Translations under genes and position numbers: made by a program
Shown here: positions 31,691-44,700 of the stretch, piece after piece
How positions within the stretch are numbered: the first letter of the stretch is position 1
How the letters are laid out: each line of letters opens with the position of its first letter
Notes under the pieces: model-generated
Database searches by the model: none
Seen by the model: the letters and a program-made list of their open reading frames with translations, nothing else
What the model was told of the DNA's origin: nothing
Assembly (NCBI RefSeq): GCF_003711515.1
Contig: NW_021167081.1
Span: forward strand, 1,476,236-1,540,235
Origin: Sodiomyces alkalinus F11
Taxonomy: Eukaryota; Ascomycota; Sordariomycetes; Glomerellales; Plectosphaerellaceae
Direction of reading: 5' to 3'
Length of the DNA stretch: 64,000 nucleotides

Positions 31691-34600
31691 CGCGGTATAC
31701 CTAGGGCGCGGGAATTTCGACTTTAACTACTTCTTTCTACCCCCTCTATATACTAATTATATTAAGATATACTCGGAAGTTCTTAAATTTTTATCGTGGA
31801 AGTGCTTTTATTAATCCGTCTGCTAGTATTAAATTCGTAGTAAGATATAAGACTCTGAATAATCCCTTTACGTTCTCCTACTTTACCTAAAAGCGCTATA
31901 TATCTATATAGCGAAGCCTAGTCTTAATCCTAAAGCTATTATCGACTATTAGGCGTATTGTTTACGTATTATTATAATAAATATCCTAAGGAGATTCTAG
32001 ATTAAAGCGTATTTCGACGAAAAGACGCTTTAAACCTATTATTTCTTTCGCCACTTACTCTAAAGCGAGTAGCTTTACTTCGGTTATAGACGTTATTACC
32101 GTTACTTACCTTATTACTTTATATATAACTAATCTATTAAATAGGCTAATAAGGTAACCCTATAAAGATCTTCGTATATCCAAATCGTCTATAAAACAGG
32201 CGTCGCTTATAATAACTATCGCCTATAAACTAATACTCGATCCGTACTAAATTAAGAGGTCCCTTATTATAAATAAATAGCGGATAGCTTAGTCTACCGC
32301 CTTATAGTACTCGGGAAAAGGGTTTCTAAGAAAGCGGGAGAGGATAAAGGCGGCGAATACTATATTAGGACGTATTATAACTACTATATAAAGTATTAAT
32401 CTAACCTTTTCTTAATAAGATTTAATTTCTTAAGCGGTAGCTTCGTCTTCTCTTTTCCGGTATTTTATAATAAGAATAAGGATTACTAGGTAGGTATTTA
32501 GAGCGTTTAATTTAAACCTAGCTACGATCTTTTCGATATATAAGTCGTGGGAGAGGAAAACCTTATATTAAGGGCGATCTCGAGTCATCTTAATACCTAA
32601 AAACTAATCGGCTTCCCCCTTTCCGATACCTTAAACCTTATTTTAATCCCTTCGATAATCCTAAGGCCGTTTATAGCACTATCTCTATAAATTAATATAA
32701 GAATATCGTCTATAAAAAAGATAACGATTACGTCTTAAGCCTTAGTATAGAATAGGCATTGTTCTTCCTTACTAGCCTTTATCCCTAAGTCTATTAGGGT
32801 GGCCGCGAAGGTCTAGAATTATAGTCTAGGCGAGTCGTGTAGTCTATATAGTGCTTTATCGAGCTGGAAGCACTTATTAGGCTACTTAAATCTATTAAGA
32901 AGTTTATATATAATAGGCGTTCTTATTATACTCTTTTAGGCGTTAATGAAGGCGTTACCGATATTAAGTTACTTAATTTCTAGATTAAACTAAGTAGCTA
33001 GGGCTATAATAATACGAAAAGATCGTATAGTAAGTGTTACTATATAGGTTCCCTTAATTATTAAGCTCTCCTATAAGTCCCCTTAAATATATAAGCGTGC
33101 CTTATATTATTCGAGATATCCGTCTTAGTCGAACTTATAGGTAAAAACCTACTTTAACGGAAAAGACTTTAACTTCGCCTCTAAGCGCTTAATTTCCTTT
33201 TATATACGCTTCTTAATTAGCTTATTTACCTCCTTCTACGCGGCTTCCTTAAAGCGTTTACGTATCGGGTAGTTAGTAAGCTCCCGCTAATACCTTAGTA
33301 TAGCCTTTAGGTAGTCGCAATAAACCCTGCTATCGATTAAGGGCTTTAATAACGTTATAGCCTCTCTTTTAGTATTTAAACGGATATTTATTTTAGTATC
33401 GGCTACTCCGAGGATTATTAAATTAAAGGTTAGAAGCCCTTTTAGCCTATCCTAGCGCTTTTCTTATTAATTAGATAAGAAAAAGGTATAAGTTAAAGGC
33501 TTATCTAGCTCTGCTTAATATATCCGTGGATTAATCCGAATAGTCTTTCCTTAAGCACGGCGATCGGTGATTCTTACGCTAACACGCGTTATTTCCTTTA
33601 CTAGTATACTCTTTTTCCTTTAGTAGGCGGTTACCTTAGGAGTCGGTTAGATAGGTGGTCTAGATCCGAACGCTATAATACGGCTAATACCGTGGTGCGG
33701 ATTAGGGGTAGCTAGTCCCTATACCGTCGCCTACGTACTTCTTTCTATAGTTAAAATCATCGAAGTATCCGTATTAAGCTCTAGTATATATAATCCTAGC
33801 GTATCGATTACGGTATCTTTTTATATAGCCGCTCCGTTATCTTATTAGTCGGAAGAACTATTAATTAAGAGTTCCTCCAAAGACTATGGCTTTACGCTTA
33901 TAACCTAAAGATTCCTGCTTTAAGGATTAGGTATTACGCATGGGGTTTAGAGTCCTATTACGGGCGGTTCGGGTATACTAGGTATATTTAGTAGTAGCGA
34001 TAAAGCGTCTAATTTAGCCTTTACTACTCCTACCCCTAAATTCAAACCCGTGGACTATACTTATTCTTTAGAAGGTACGCTATTAATTAATCTACCCGGA
34101 GGATAGGCCTATAGGATAAAATCGTTATCTTTATCTTCTTATATTTTATAAGTTATAAGCTAGTTCCTCGTCTTAGGCTCCGGGATCTATTCTGCTTCTT
34201 TAAGCTATAGTTTATAAAATAGTTACTTGTTAAACTATATATTACGCGTTATAATAACCTTTTAAAGCTATAGAATCTATACTCGGTAAATATTATAGGT
34301 AATATAACCTATAAGATGCCTAATATATCCCCTTAATTAAACTTTATATAGTTTTCTATTCCTCTTAGCCTCCTTATCCCTCGCTATTAGATAGGCGCGG
34401 TAGCCGTAGGTATAAATACCACTCTAATTAGGGCGTAGGTTAGCTATATACTCTTTTACCGGAATCGGCATATTATCTCTAAAGTATAAGTTAAGGATTT
34501 CTACTAGGGATTTCTATCCGTGTTATTATAAGGGACTTATATTATATAATAACGCTACCGTTCTAGTACTTTCTGGCTATTTATCTAGTGGAATTCCTAC

Positions 34601-35095
34601 TCCGTTAAGTATAGTATTAGACTTTATAATAATTAGTTAACCGGCTTTTTCGCTACCTCTGTTCGGTTTATAGGTATAAGGCGGTGTAATTTCTATATCG
34701 ATCCCTTAACTACTCGCCTATAGCTAGGTTATTAAATCCCCTACTAGATTAACGATTAAGGGCTTATTATTATTATGTATCTTATAGATATATAATATAA
34801 ACTGCCGATTAACCTATTATTCGAAGGCTTATAGCGCGTTATAAACCGTAACGTTATTTTTCGAAGCTAAAGGCAGTACGTAGATCTAGTCGCTATATTC
34901 GTCCTTTATTATAAGAATATATCGTATACCGTTATAGCTTTTAGGTAGCTCTTAAAGATCCTAATAAACGCGCTAAAACGGTTATAGGGAGCGGTATTCT
35001 AATATATATCGAGATATAACTTAGTATACCTAGGTTCGGGAGTATATTTTATAGTCTATCCGCTTAGTTCCCTTAATTAATATATTATTAACGTA
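31690..35095 (-). mobile_element. Degenerate Copia retrotransposon (copy 1), truncated
   Basis: Read on the minus strand, a pol frame with RIP stops runs from integrase to RNase H. The integrase core is at about 35,040-34,300 (SYNGIRYILIIKDEYSD). The reverse transcriptase is at about 33,400-32,450, with FFIDDILILIYRD at about 32,735-32,695 in place of the usual Y-V-D-D box. RNase H is at about 32,280-31,900. The pol C-terminus with ILADGLIKALPR is near 31,800. The order integrase-RT-RNase H shows Copia, not Gypsy. Gag and the zinc part of the integrase are missing: the frame stops at about 35,095, where the LINE begins. No LTR was found at either end. Length and order are seen; truncation by the LINE is inference. 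Confidence 0.85.
32695..32740 (-). other. Copia copy 1 reverse transcriptase active-site box
   Basis: The minus strand reads FFIDDILILI, the reverse transcriptase D-D box of Copia with upstream residues changed. Surrounding residues (KAQ-position stop, then DVIVIF) agree with the family. It is not functional because stops lie on both sides. Confidence 0.8.
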
Positions 35096-35106
35096 GAAAA
35101 AAAAGA

Positions 35107-37860
35107 GCATCGTCAAGCCAAAAGTGACCCTAAGGTGCCGTATTATCGATAAAATTAATTCTAATATCGGATTCGGATTCTACGCCCTTATAAGCACCGG
35201 AGACCGATATCGTAGCGAGGCCGTAAAGGGCGCGGTGGGTTACACGCTATAGGGCGGCCCGCAGGGCTAACCGAAAGCGATACTAGTATACTACTATAGA
35301 GCGCCCAGAATACGATAACTAGCAATAACCCGGGGCGCGTAGCCCTGAGGGAGCTATTAAAATCTTAGGCACCGAGCGGGCGTACTAAAGGCGTACTATA
35401 TCAACTACGCACCTAATTTTCCGGACTATTAGCTAATAGGGCACGCGCCGAAGAGCCGCTAAAGCTTATATAGAAAATCCTTTAAACGTAATACTATAAG
35501 ACCGTTATAGGGAAGCCGCTACGCTAATAACCCGGTAGAGATATACCCCTCCTTATAACTGAAGGACTTACTAATACGATTTAATTAGCGATTAAGAGTA
35601 TACTAAAGGAATTACTCGGGGTAGTAGGACCTAAGACCTACGCTTAGGTAGTAGGGAGCACGCCCGCGTAGCGTTAACGTATTAAGATAGCACTAATAAA
35701 GGTTATACCCACCTAATACGCCCGAGAACTAACGGTCCGGTATAGGGACGCCGAGGCCGACCTTAAAAGCTGGACCCTATAAGAGATTACTAAGGCGGTT
35801 AACTAAGTTAGCTGCCGCTTAAACGTAATAGCCGCGCGACGACTCCTAAGCGGCGACGTGGTTATTACGTTTAAGTATAGGAATAAATAGTGGATAGCGA
35901 ACACGAAGAATTAGGTTAAAGGCGTATTCGGCCTAAGAGCTATAATATAAGAGAAAATATATTAAGTGGTAATAAAAGGAATACCGATAGCGTAGCTCCT
36001 AATTAATAACCCCGATACGGTGCTATATAAACTTTAACTATAGAATAACGTGGCGATTACCCGGATTAAGGCTAGGAAACCCAGGAATAAAGTAGCGCGG
36101 GCGGCGTTACTAATTATTAAGGTCGCCCGCCTTAAGGATACGGAATAACTAATAAAGGAGGGAGTCTTCTTTAACTATAAATACTATAATAGCGAACCCT
36201 ATAACCCTAAGATCTCCCTATAACGGTACTTTAAGTGCCTTAACTTCGGGTATAAAGCAGGCTAGTATTAGGCGATAGAAGCGCTATACGGGTATTACGG
36301 CGGTATAGAGTTAGCGTATTAAAGGGGCTTCGCGGCGTGTAAGGCTAAGACAGACCCGAAGAAACGGCGCTACGCCGCCTATAAGGGGCCGTACACGGCG
36401 TTTAACGATAAGTGCCTAAATAAGGCGAAGGAAAAGGCGCGGACTAGGGAGGTATATACTAATAGGGCACGGGGATTTAACCTTAGCTAACTCGAGAAGT
36501 ATAGGGCGGAGAGGGAGCGTAGTGCCTTCGCCGCGTCGTAAGATACCGTAGAAGTCTCTAAACCGCCTGAGAAAAAGAGGAAACAGAAAGGATACCCCTT
36601 AGGGTCGCGGAATATCCTCCTTAGATCACGTACCGCCCTTTTTACGACCTAGGATAATAATATTACGAGGTTCCTCGCCTCTAATACTAATACTACCTTT
36701 TAGCCCCTATAAAACCTTACCCCTTACCCCGGGGCTATACCTAAGACGTAACTATAGAGCGAAGCGAGCGCGGTATAGCCGCCCGAGGTAAATAATTAGA
36801 ATCGTTTAGTAGAATATAGGGGGATAGCGGGATAGAGTATAACAGGCGCTTTATAACTGTAGTGGGTATAACGTGATAGTGGTAACGGAGCCCGGGTTAG
36901 ATAAAAGGAAGAACCCTATTTACCTAAGGGGATATAATTATAGGATAGTATAGGGGAGTAGGCGCGCCCTACTCTATATATATAAATAGCACGAAGCCGC
37001 TATATTTACATAGCATGCGGGCGACGATGAGGCTTAGGCTATAATTAGAGTTAGAATATAATAGTTAGAGATAAGTATATTGGTAGTATACTTACTACGT
37101 TATAAGGGAGGAGAGTAGGAGACCCCGATATATAGTCTCGCAGCGGAACCGGAGCGGTAGCGTACCGTTCTAATAAAAGACTTTAATCTAAAGAACCCCT
37201 TATAGAACGGGTATAATAGATACGAAAGATAATCGGAAGACCTTATTATGCTCGCGCACCGATAGTAACTTAACCTTATAACCCTAAAAGGATATATTAC
37301 TAGGACCTCGGCCGATACTAATTAATAGTATAGTATACTCGACCTTACCTAGGTTTCGGCGGACCTTACCTATATATACTAAAAGGACGATCTAGACCTA
37401 ATAGGCTTAGACTATATAGTCTAGGTGATTAATATTAACATGGCGTAGCCGCGCTAGCGTATTGTTAGTAAAGGATAAAGGTAGAGGAAGCTAAACCACG
37501 AAACGGCCTAAAGAGAGGCTTAGAGGCTAGACCACGGAGAAATACCCCCTACTCTAAAGGTAATCGACTAGACAGTAAACTAGATACTTTAGGACCTTAT
37601 TAATATTATAGACGCTATAGCGCCGCGACGCGAGCTAGCCGCCTTCCGCGATAGACCGCTATAATAGACGTAGGAGATAGTAGAGGCGATTAAGGAGGTA
37701 ATAAGACTAACGCGGCGTTATTACGGGCGGAGGTTATATAGTAGGTAGGATAAACTTAAGGAGGCAGAAAAATATCGTGATATTTTAGTTAGGACGGAGA
37801 AACAGAAAAGCTAGCGCGGCGCCGTTAATACGATAGTAGTAGACTAGAAAAGCCTTTAGG
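35107..37860 (+). mobile_element. Tad-like LINE, 5' part (ORF1 and endonuclease), RIP-mutated
   Basis: Plus-strand remnants of a non-LTR retrotransposon. ORF1 occupies about 35,560-36,620. Its zinc-knuckle array at about 36,215-36,420 can still be followed (YFKCLNFGYKAG with Cys and His changed to Tyr, then CKAKTDPKKRR and KCLNKAKEKA). The endonuclease lies at about 36,840-37,420: ILVKDFNLKNPL with an in-frame stop at the next Trp, and later TIDLTWVSADLT, are the Exo_endo_phos signatures of Tad elements. The frame is cut at 37,860 by the Gypsy LTR and continues with reverse transcriptase after 58,334. The first 35 bases (35,107-35,140) keep several CA and TG steps and are less mutated than the rest. 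Confidence 0.85.
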
Positions 37861-38223
37861 TATTTTAACCGCGCAGATACGGCGTTAGAGTGGTTCGGCA
37901 GACAGTTATATGACCCCCCTTTCAAGGCCGCTGGATCCGCTGCCTATATATATATTAAGGACAGGCTCGGGACGTCCCTATCGAGGGATTAATATATAAT
38001 TATTATCCTCTTTTATAATAACTTATTCCACGTTTAAGGTATCTTTCTAGCTTAACTTATATTACCCTGATCAGAATAGTGACTACCGACCTACTTCTTC
38101 GCTAAAGATTATAGCGGTGTTAGTTATATTTTAGTTATGCATCGTGGTTTCGCTAGACTAACCTCTTTATCTGATCTTTATCTTAACGATCTAGTGCTAC
38201 TACGTCTTTATCCAGTTATAATA
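37861..38223 (+). repeat. Gypsy 5' LTR (363 bp)
   Basis: It begins TATTTTAACCGCGCAGATAC and ends in AATA; TA ends are what RIP makes of the usual TG...CA. It aligns over its whole length with the 3' LTR, which has exactly the same 363-bp length once the Copia is removed. Differences between the copies are nearly all C/T or G/A. It contains an intact CCCTGATCAG at 38,065-38,074. Confidence 0.92.
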
Positions 38224-38999
38224 TAGTGCTTAGAGGCGGATTTATTCGGCGTCCCTGAAGTGTTCTGACCCTGATTAGAGTAATAGAGGCGCTTAAGGGA
38301 GGTTCCGGCCCTCCTAAACGGACTATTAGTTAATAACCTTAGGAAGAATATAAAGATAACGACTAAGGAAGGATTTAACGCTTTAAGACCGAGGGGAGAT
38401 TAGCCCTAATAAGATCAGGAAAAGAAATAACTGCTTAGGTAAGAGTTAAAGAACTATTAACACTTTTAATTATAAGACCCGCCGCCACGGAAGTAGTAAT
38501 TATAGTGGAGGAAACCGATTAGATCGTGATAGAATTAGATTCCGGATATAGAATAGACTTAATAGAGGGCTTATAACCCCTATTACTAACTAAGATAGAC
38601 CCTCGCACGACGGCGAAGAAAAGATAAGACTGCCAAGAGTAGGTTACCCGGATTAGGGTAACTAAACTCTAGTAGATCTAATAAAAAGCTAATACCGAGT
38701 ATAGAAGCGAAATAAGGATACCTTATAAGAGGACCCGATAGTCTAGTAAGGACCTTTATAGACCCCGTGAGTAGGTCGTGATACTTCTTCGTAAGACTTA
38801 GCGGGTAATACTTTTAATATTAATATCCGTGAGTATAGTCTCTTTACTAATAGGTAATCTCCTAATCGTAGGGGGCCTCTTCCTTTAAGGTGAGTTAGAA
38901 AAGCTAGACCCCGAAGATAAGTATTAAGGAGTAAAACCTAGGACCGCCCTCTCGTTAAAGACCTTATCACTCTTATTAAGATAAGATAATATATATAAT

Positions 39000-41400
39000 A
39001 ACCTAGCTAGTATCTAGAATACCTATAGGATCTTCTTACTAGACGATTAGTTCGAAGAACCTTTCCCTAAATACCCTAAGCGCCCTAATCCTATTATTAT
39101 TATTCGCCTACCCCCTCGCACTTACACCTAAAACACTATAGATACTTAGACTTAGTATCGCGAGCCTACTCCTATTATCGTTATTAGCGACTCCGACAAT
39201 AAGGCTCCCTCGCCGGCTATTCCCCCTATTCTTACGCCTGCCACTTCTACTACCCCTAATTAGGGGAACCACGATATCGGGGCTATAGCCTTGCCTCCGC
39301 CCGCTTCTAGGCCGACTACTACGTCTACCGCGGCTCCGGCTATTATTTCGATAACTACCCCTAACACTGCCCCTATTACTGCCCCTGCCTAGCCCGCTTC
39401 GAACGCTTCCCCTACTACCGCTAAAGACCTAATTAAGCTACTATAAGCCCTGATAAGCCGTGACCGAGAGAGTATTATTACCGAGGTCGTTAAAGCCCTA
39501 CCCCCTATCGCTGCCACGTTAAGAGCACCCCTAAATCCCCTCGCTACTAAAGCTCCCCGCTTTAGTAGTAAGTCCCTCTCTATATTCCTTTAGCAGTACG
39601 ATAACTATACTAAGCTTAACCGTCTTAGTGAAGCCGATAAGATCACCTACGTTAACCTATACACGGATACGGCTATTTATCCCGCTATTAAACGCCTAAT
39701 TAAAGAGGTTTAAGCCGATAAGGGCGGTTAGTCTAATCTAGTTAAGAAGCTTATTAAAGAGTTCTCTTATCTAGTTAAGAAGCTTATTAAAGAGTTCTCT
39801 TATCTAGATCCTAACTACTAACTTAACTTCTCTTACGAGGTTCATTAGGTTCGGGTAAAGTATAAGACGTATAAGATTAATAGCGTTTATTAGGTTAGGG
39901 ACTTACTATAGTAAATCACTATCTAGAAGGCTAAGGCTAAGCGGGTTTAAGGCACTTTTATCGAAGACTCCGAGCTTTACGGTATTATCCTTACTATTTT
40001 ATATAGGGATATCTATATATTTATCGCTAATAAGCTTAAGATTCGAGGCACTAACTTAAGAAAGATAGTTAAGAGCTATAAGCTACTTTTAGACCTACTA
40101 CGCGAGTAGTCTACGGATATCTAGGAAGTAGAGGGTAAGCCTATAGATAAGGACGCTATACTAGATATAGCTAAGTCTAATCAGCCTAATAATACCGCTT
40201 TCTAGCCCACGATCTTAAGGCGGCCTACTATAGTCTAGGAGTCTATAGCCTCTTAATCGGATATAGATAAGCTCGCCGTTCTCCTTAAGAAGTATACTAT
40301 TTCCCTTATCTATAATAGAGCTAAAGGCGTTAGGGGCATTACCGCCTAAATACTCGCCCTATCTAAGAGGATAGGCACGGAGAAGGTCTAAGCCCTCCTC
40401 GCTATAAAGTCTAATCTAAAGAACGCCTTTTATACTATCCTTAAGCACGCCCCTTAGCCTACGATAACTGCTTTAGTGTACTTCGCTACCCCTAATTAGG
40501 CTAACGGTGCCGCTTCCTAGCCTAATAACGCCTAGTATACTAAGGAGATCTACTACGGAGGACCCCGCCCTGGATATAATAACCGGCGTAATAATAGCCG
40601 CCCGACCTAATAACACGATAACCGCCTAGAATAGTAAAGAGGTACCTAGAATAACGGATAGCCCCTGCTAACTCGTTACTACTACTACGGCTAAGAAGGG
40701 TATCGGAGAGATAACTACCCTATCCTAATCCATGATAGCGCCTATAACCTAGTTAAGTAGGAGTTCCCCGCGTATTTAGTTATAGATTAGACCGGTACCT
40801 AGGTAGCCTGCCTAAAAAGCGAGCTATAAGTTAACGAGTACTAGCCACACTAACGCCTTATACTGTATTAGCTAGCCACTAAGCTCTATAGCCGATTTAA
40901 GGAGCTCGTAGACCTCTATATCAAGACCTTCTAGCCCGCTATCCTCCCCTATAAGACTAATAAGACTAATAGACTTATAATTAAGTATATAGTTAAGCAG
41001 GCATAGAAGTAGTAGACCGGTTAGAGTGGTTAGGCCACTTAAGCCTCGAGGGTTACTAAGGTTATAGGATCTATTAACTTTATTATAGCTAGAGTATATA
41101 CTATGTCTATATCTCGATATACTTCGACCGACCCCTAGGACCCTCTTCGTATTACTAGGAGCGGTAGAATTAGTAAACCCACGCTAAAAGTAACTAGTTC
41201 CCTTAATTAGGCCGTTTAATAGACCCTAATAACTCCGGAAAGCTCCTAAAGGGTTATAGAGATAGTTAACGATACTGATATAGATAACGGTCTAACCCCT
41301 AATTCGATAACCCCTATATCTAGACCTATTACTACCTCGACTACTACTCGGCCTATCTCGCGAGCCTCGGCTTAAACGGATACCCTTAACTTATTTAACT
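39000..41400 (+). pseudogene. Gypsy gag, RIP-broken
   Basis: A plus-strand reading frame with many TAA/TAG stops. A Pro/Thr/Ser-rich part lies at about 39,100-39,450 and a capsid-like part after it (NRLSEADKITYVNLYTDTAI at about 39,610-39,680). Near 40,670-40,730 the frame reads RYYYYG, a stop, then EGYRRDNYP, which is a CCHC zinc knuckle with its cysteines and histidine changed to tyrosine. Confidence 0.8.
39738..39803 (+). repeat. Perfect 33-bp tandem duplication in the Gypsy gag
   Basis: A 33-bp unit (starting CTAGTTAAGAAGCTTATTAA) occurs twice without a single difference at 39,738-39,770 and 39,771-39,803. It encodes 11 residues and keeps the frame. Both units carry the same mutated bases. 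Confidence 0.95.
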
Positions 41401-41779
41401 AGTAGGCCGTTATATAAAAGGTCCGCGAGAAAAGCCTAAAGCACCTTTTAGAGATAGAGGTTAAGGTTCCTATAGTTTACCTCCTCTCCACTAATAAAGC
41501 TATCCTCGCGGACTACGAAGAGACGCTAAGGTCGATCGGTAGTTAGGTAAAGCCTTATAAAGTTATCCGCTTAACCCCTAAAAAGGCCTTTTTCACGGAC
41601 TCCTTACCCCTAGGACCCGAACGTCCTATATAGTTTACGAACGCCACGACTACTACCCCTACGCCTAATAATACCCTATCTATCACGCCCGCCCCGATAA
41701 TTAATAAACTAAAGCCTCCTACTATCTACGCTAAGTATAAAATAATACGAGTTAGCCTAACTAAACGAATAGCTAAGGC

Positions 41780-44700
41780 CTGCCCTACGAAGGATCGTTT
41801 TTACGTAGTTATTAATATAGGAGCCGTCTTTAATACTATCCGGCTAGATCTCGTGGAAAAGCTAGGATTACGGAGCCGTATAGGGAAAAGTAATATCGTG
41901 ATTAAGGGAATTAACGACGTGGATAGGGTAAACTATATAGGATATCTAGAAGAGCACCTCTAGGTCGGGGACTAGTATAAGAAGGTCTATTTCGTCGTGA
42001 TCGAGGGAATAAGGCCTAGGATACTTCTTAGCCTATTATTCTTACTTAATAGTCACGCCTCTTTCACCTATAAGGACGGATAAATTAATATAGACTTCGC
42101 CTATAAGGACGCCCGTATTATTATCCTTATCGCTAGTAGAGAATAGGTTAACGACCGCCCTTATAGATAAAGCTAGCCTGAGTTTAAAAAGGAGGAAAAG
42201 CGTCGAGAGGAAGAGGATTTAATCGATCTAAGTATCGGATAGTAGGGGGAGGACGGCGTCCCTTATAGTTAGTCCGGGGCCGCTGCCTTAATATCGAGTA
42301 ACGATAGGACTAACGGTTCGCCCGACCAGGGGGCGAAAGAGAAGGAGGAGGCGAAGAAGGAGAAGACGAAAAGGAAGAAGAGCGACGACGATATTTTCTT
42401 TTATTTAGATAATAAGGACGCTACTGCTTTAGTAGCCTTCCTATTTACGGAGGAGGTAAAGCCCCTAATAAAGAGAATTTATATAGCCTTAAGGGCGATA
42501 CTACGAAATTAGGGCCGAGGATATAAGAGGTGTGTTATAGAGGCTCCCTATATAATAACTACGACTATATAATAATAACTAATTTATACTAACCACTTAT
42601 CTTTTTTGACTTTTCTATACTACTATTAGCCTAATCACCCTAATAGCCTTTTAGTCTTATATTTTCGAAAGGACCGGATAACGTAGGATAATTCCTAGAT
42701 AAAAGCGCTCGAGGCTTTAAAGAAAGAGGAGGATAGTATTACTAGTATAGCCGCGATTACGATAAGGAGGTTATAGTAACCGAAGAGGAGGAAGTCCTAG
42801 GATCTTATTAAAGAAGTATACTATCTCCTTAATCCCAAAGGCGTCTTTACTATATAAAAGCTAAAGGCTCTTAAGGTTTACCCTCTTAACGATATCCTAT
42901 CCGATAGAAATATCCCTGATAGAGACCCCTACTAGAAGAAGAATATCCTCGTAGAAATTAAAGAGGAAGACTAAGAGCTAGAAGACGAGCGGTTTATTAG
43001 CCTAATTATACTAAAGTTTTCTAAAATTATACCCCGTTCGCGCCTTATACCCGAAAGACTTAATGCTATCCTGGAGACCGTTAACCACTTAACCCCTAAG
43101 GAAAAGGAGCTCCTAATAAAGGTCCTCCTAAACTAAGAAGTAGCTATTACGTGGGATTAGACTAAGTACGGCCGCCTTAACGAACGGGTAGCCCCTTTAT
43201 AGAAGATTCGAGCGGTTCCTTATAAGGCATGGCAGGCGAAGGGGATTCCTATCCCTAAGGCTCTAGAGTCTATAGTCGTGTAGATAATAAAGGACCGTCT
43301 TAAGAAAGGTATAATCGAGGAGAGCCACGTAGTCTATTATAACCCCTGGTTCCTAGTTAAGAAGAAGGATGGTAATATACGACTTATTAACTCGGCTACT
43401 AAGATTAACGTAGTAACCCTTTAAAATACCTTTATACCGCTTAGGGCCGATAAGTTCTCCGAGGATTTCGCTATATATAAGCTTATATCCCTCTTAAACC
43501 TCTTTTCCGGCTATAATCAGGTTATCCTTAACAAGGAGTCTTAAGATCTAACTACTTTTACGACTATTGTTAGACTCTTTAGAATATATACCCTTCCTTA
43601 GGGGGCCACTAATTTAGTAGCCTAGTTTATACGTATTATAACCCGTATCCTTTAAAACCTTATTCCCTAATACTATAGACCCTTTATTAACGATATTATA
43701 GTAAAAGGACCGATAACCATCTATAAAGATACCCTGATTAGACTAGGAATTCGCCGTTTTATAGCCGAGTATATCGCTAATATTAATAAAATGCTTCTTA
43801 ACGTGGAACTGGCTAGAGGCACTATCGTAGGTGTTAAAAGCTAGTAGTATTAGAAAGTAGCTATTATCGTAGGCTATGTCTATAGCACTAATAGTTATTC
43901 CCCTAAGCAGGCTAAGATAGCGAAGGTCCGAGAGTAGGAGAGGTATAGCACGGTTTCTAATATTCGTTTATTCCTCGGTCTCGCTACCTTTTACCGAGTC
44001 TGGATTTATAAGTTCGCTATTATCGCTAGACCCCTAACCGACCTGCTACGGAAAAACACTGCCTTTATATAGGAGGAGCCTTAATAACACGCTATAGACG
44101 CCCTTAAGAAAGCCCTTACCACTACCCTTATCCTAATCACTATTTAGTACGGTGAAGGCGTAGGAGTTATTTACGTTATCGTCGACGCTAGTATAGATAG
44201 ATAGGGTAGAATCCTCGGGCAGTACGTTAAGGATAAAAAAGCCGTGGTATAGTATAAAAGCGGATACTAGTCTCCTACGGAGAGGGTTTATAATATTAGT
44301 AAGCTAGAGCTAAGGGGAGTCCTAAAAACCCTTCGGCGCCTATATAACTACCTCTATAGGGTTTACTTTATCCTCGAAACCGATACCTAAGCTCTTTTAT
44401 CCTAGTTAAAAGGATCTACTACTAACCTCCCTAATACCCTGATTACCTAATAGCTCGCCTGGATCTGGCTTTCGACTTCGACGTTAAGTATATTAAAGGA
44501 TCTAAGAATATTATAGCCGATAAACTCTCGCGGATACCCGGAATACCCTTTAATCAGGCTAACGATAATACCGAAGGAGACCTAGACGACTTCGTGGACG
44601 ATAGAATCTTCCTCACGGAAGCCGAGAAGTAATTCGACGACCCTACCTTAGCTAACGATATCCTTAATAAGGACCTTACCTAAAGTCAGTTTTCCCGATA

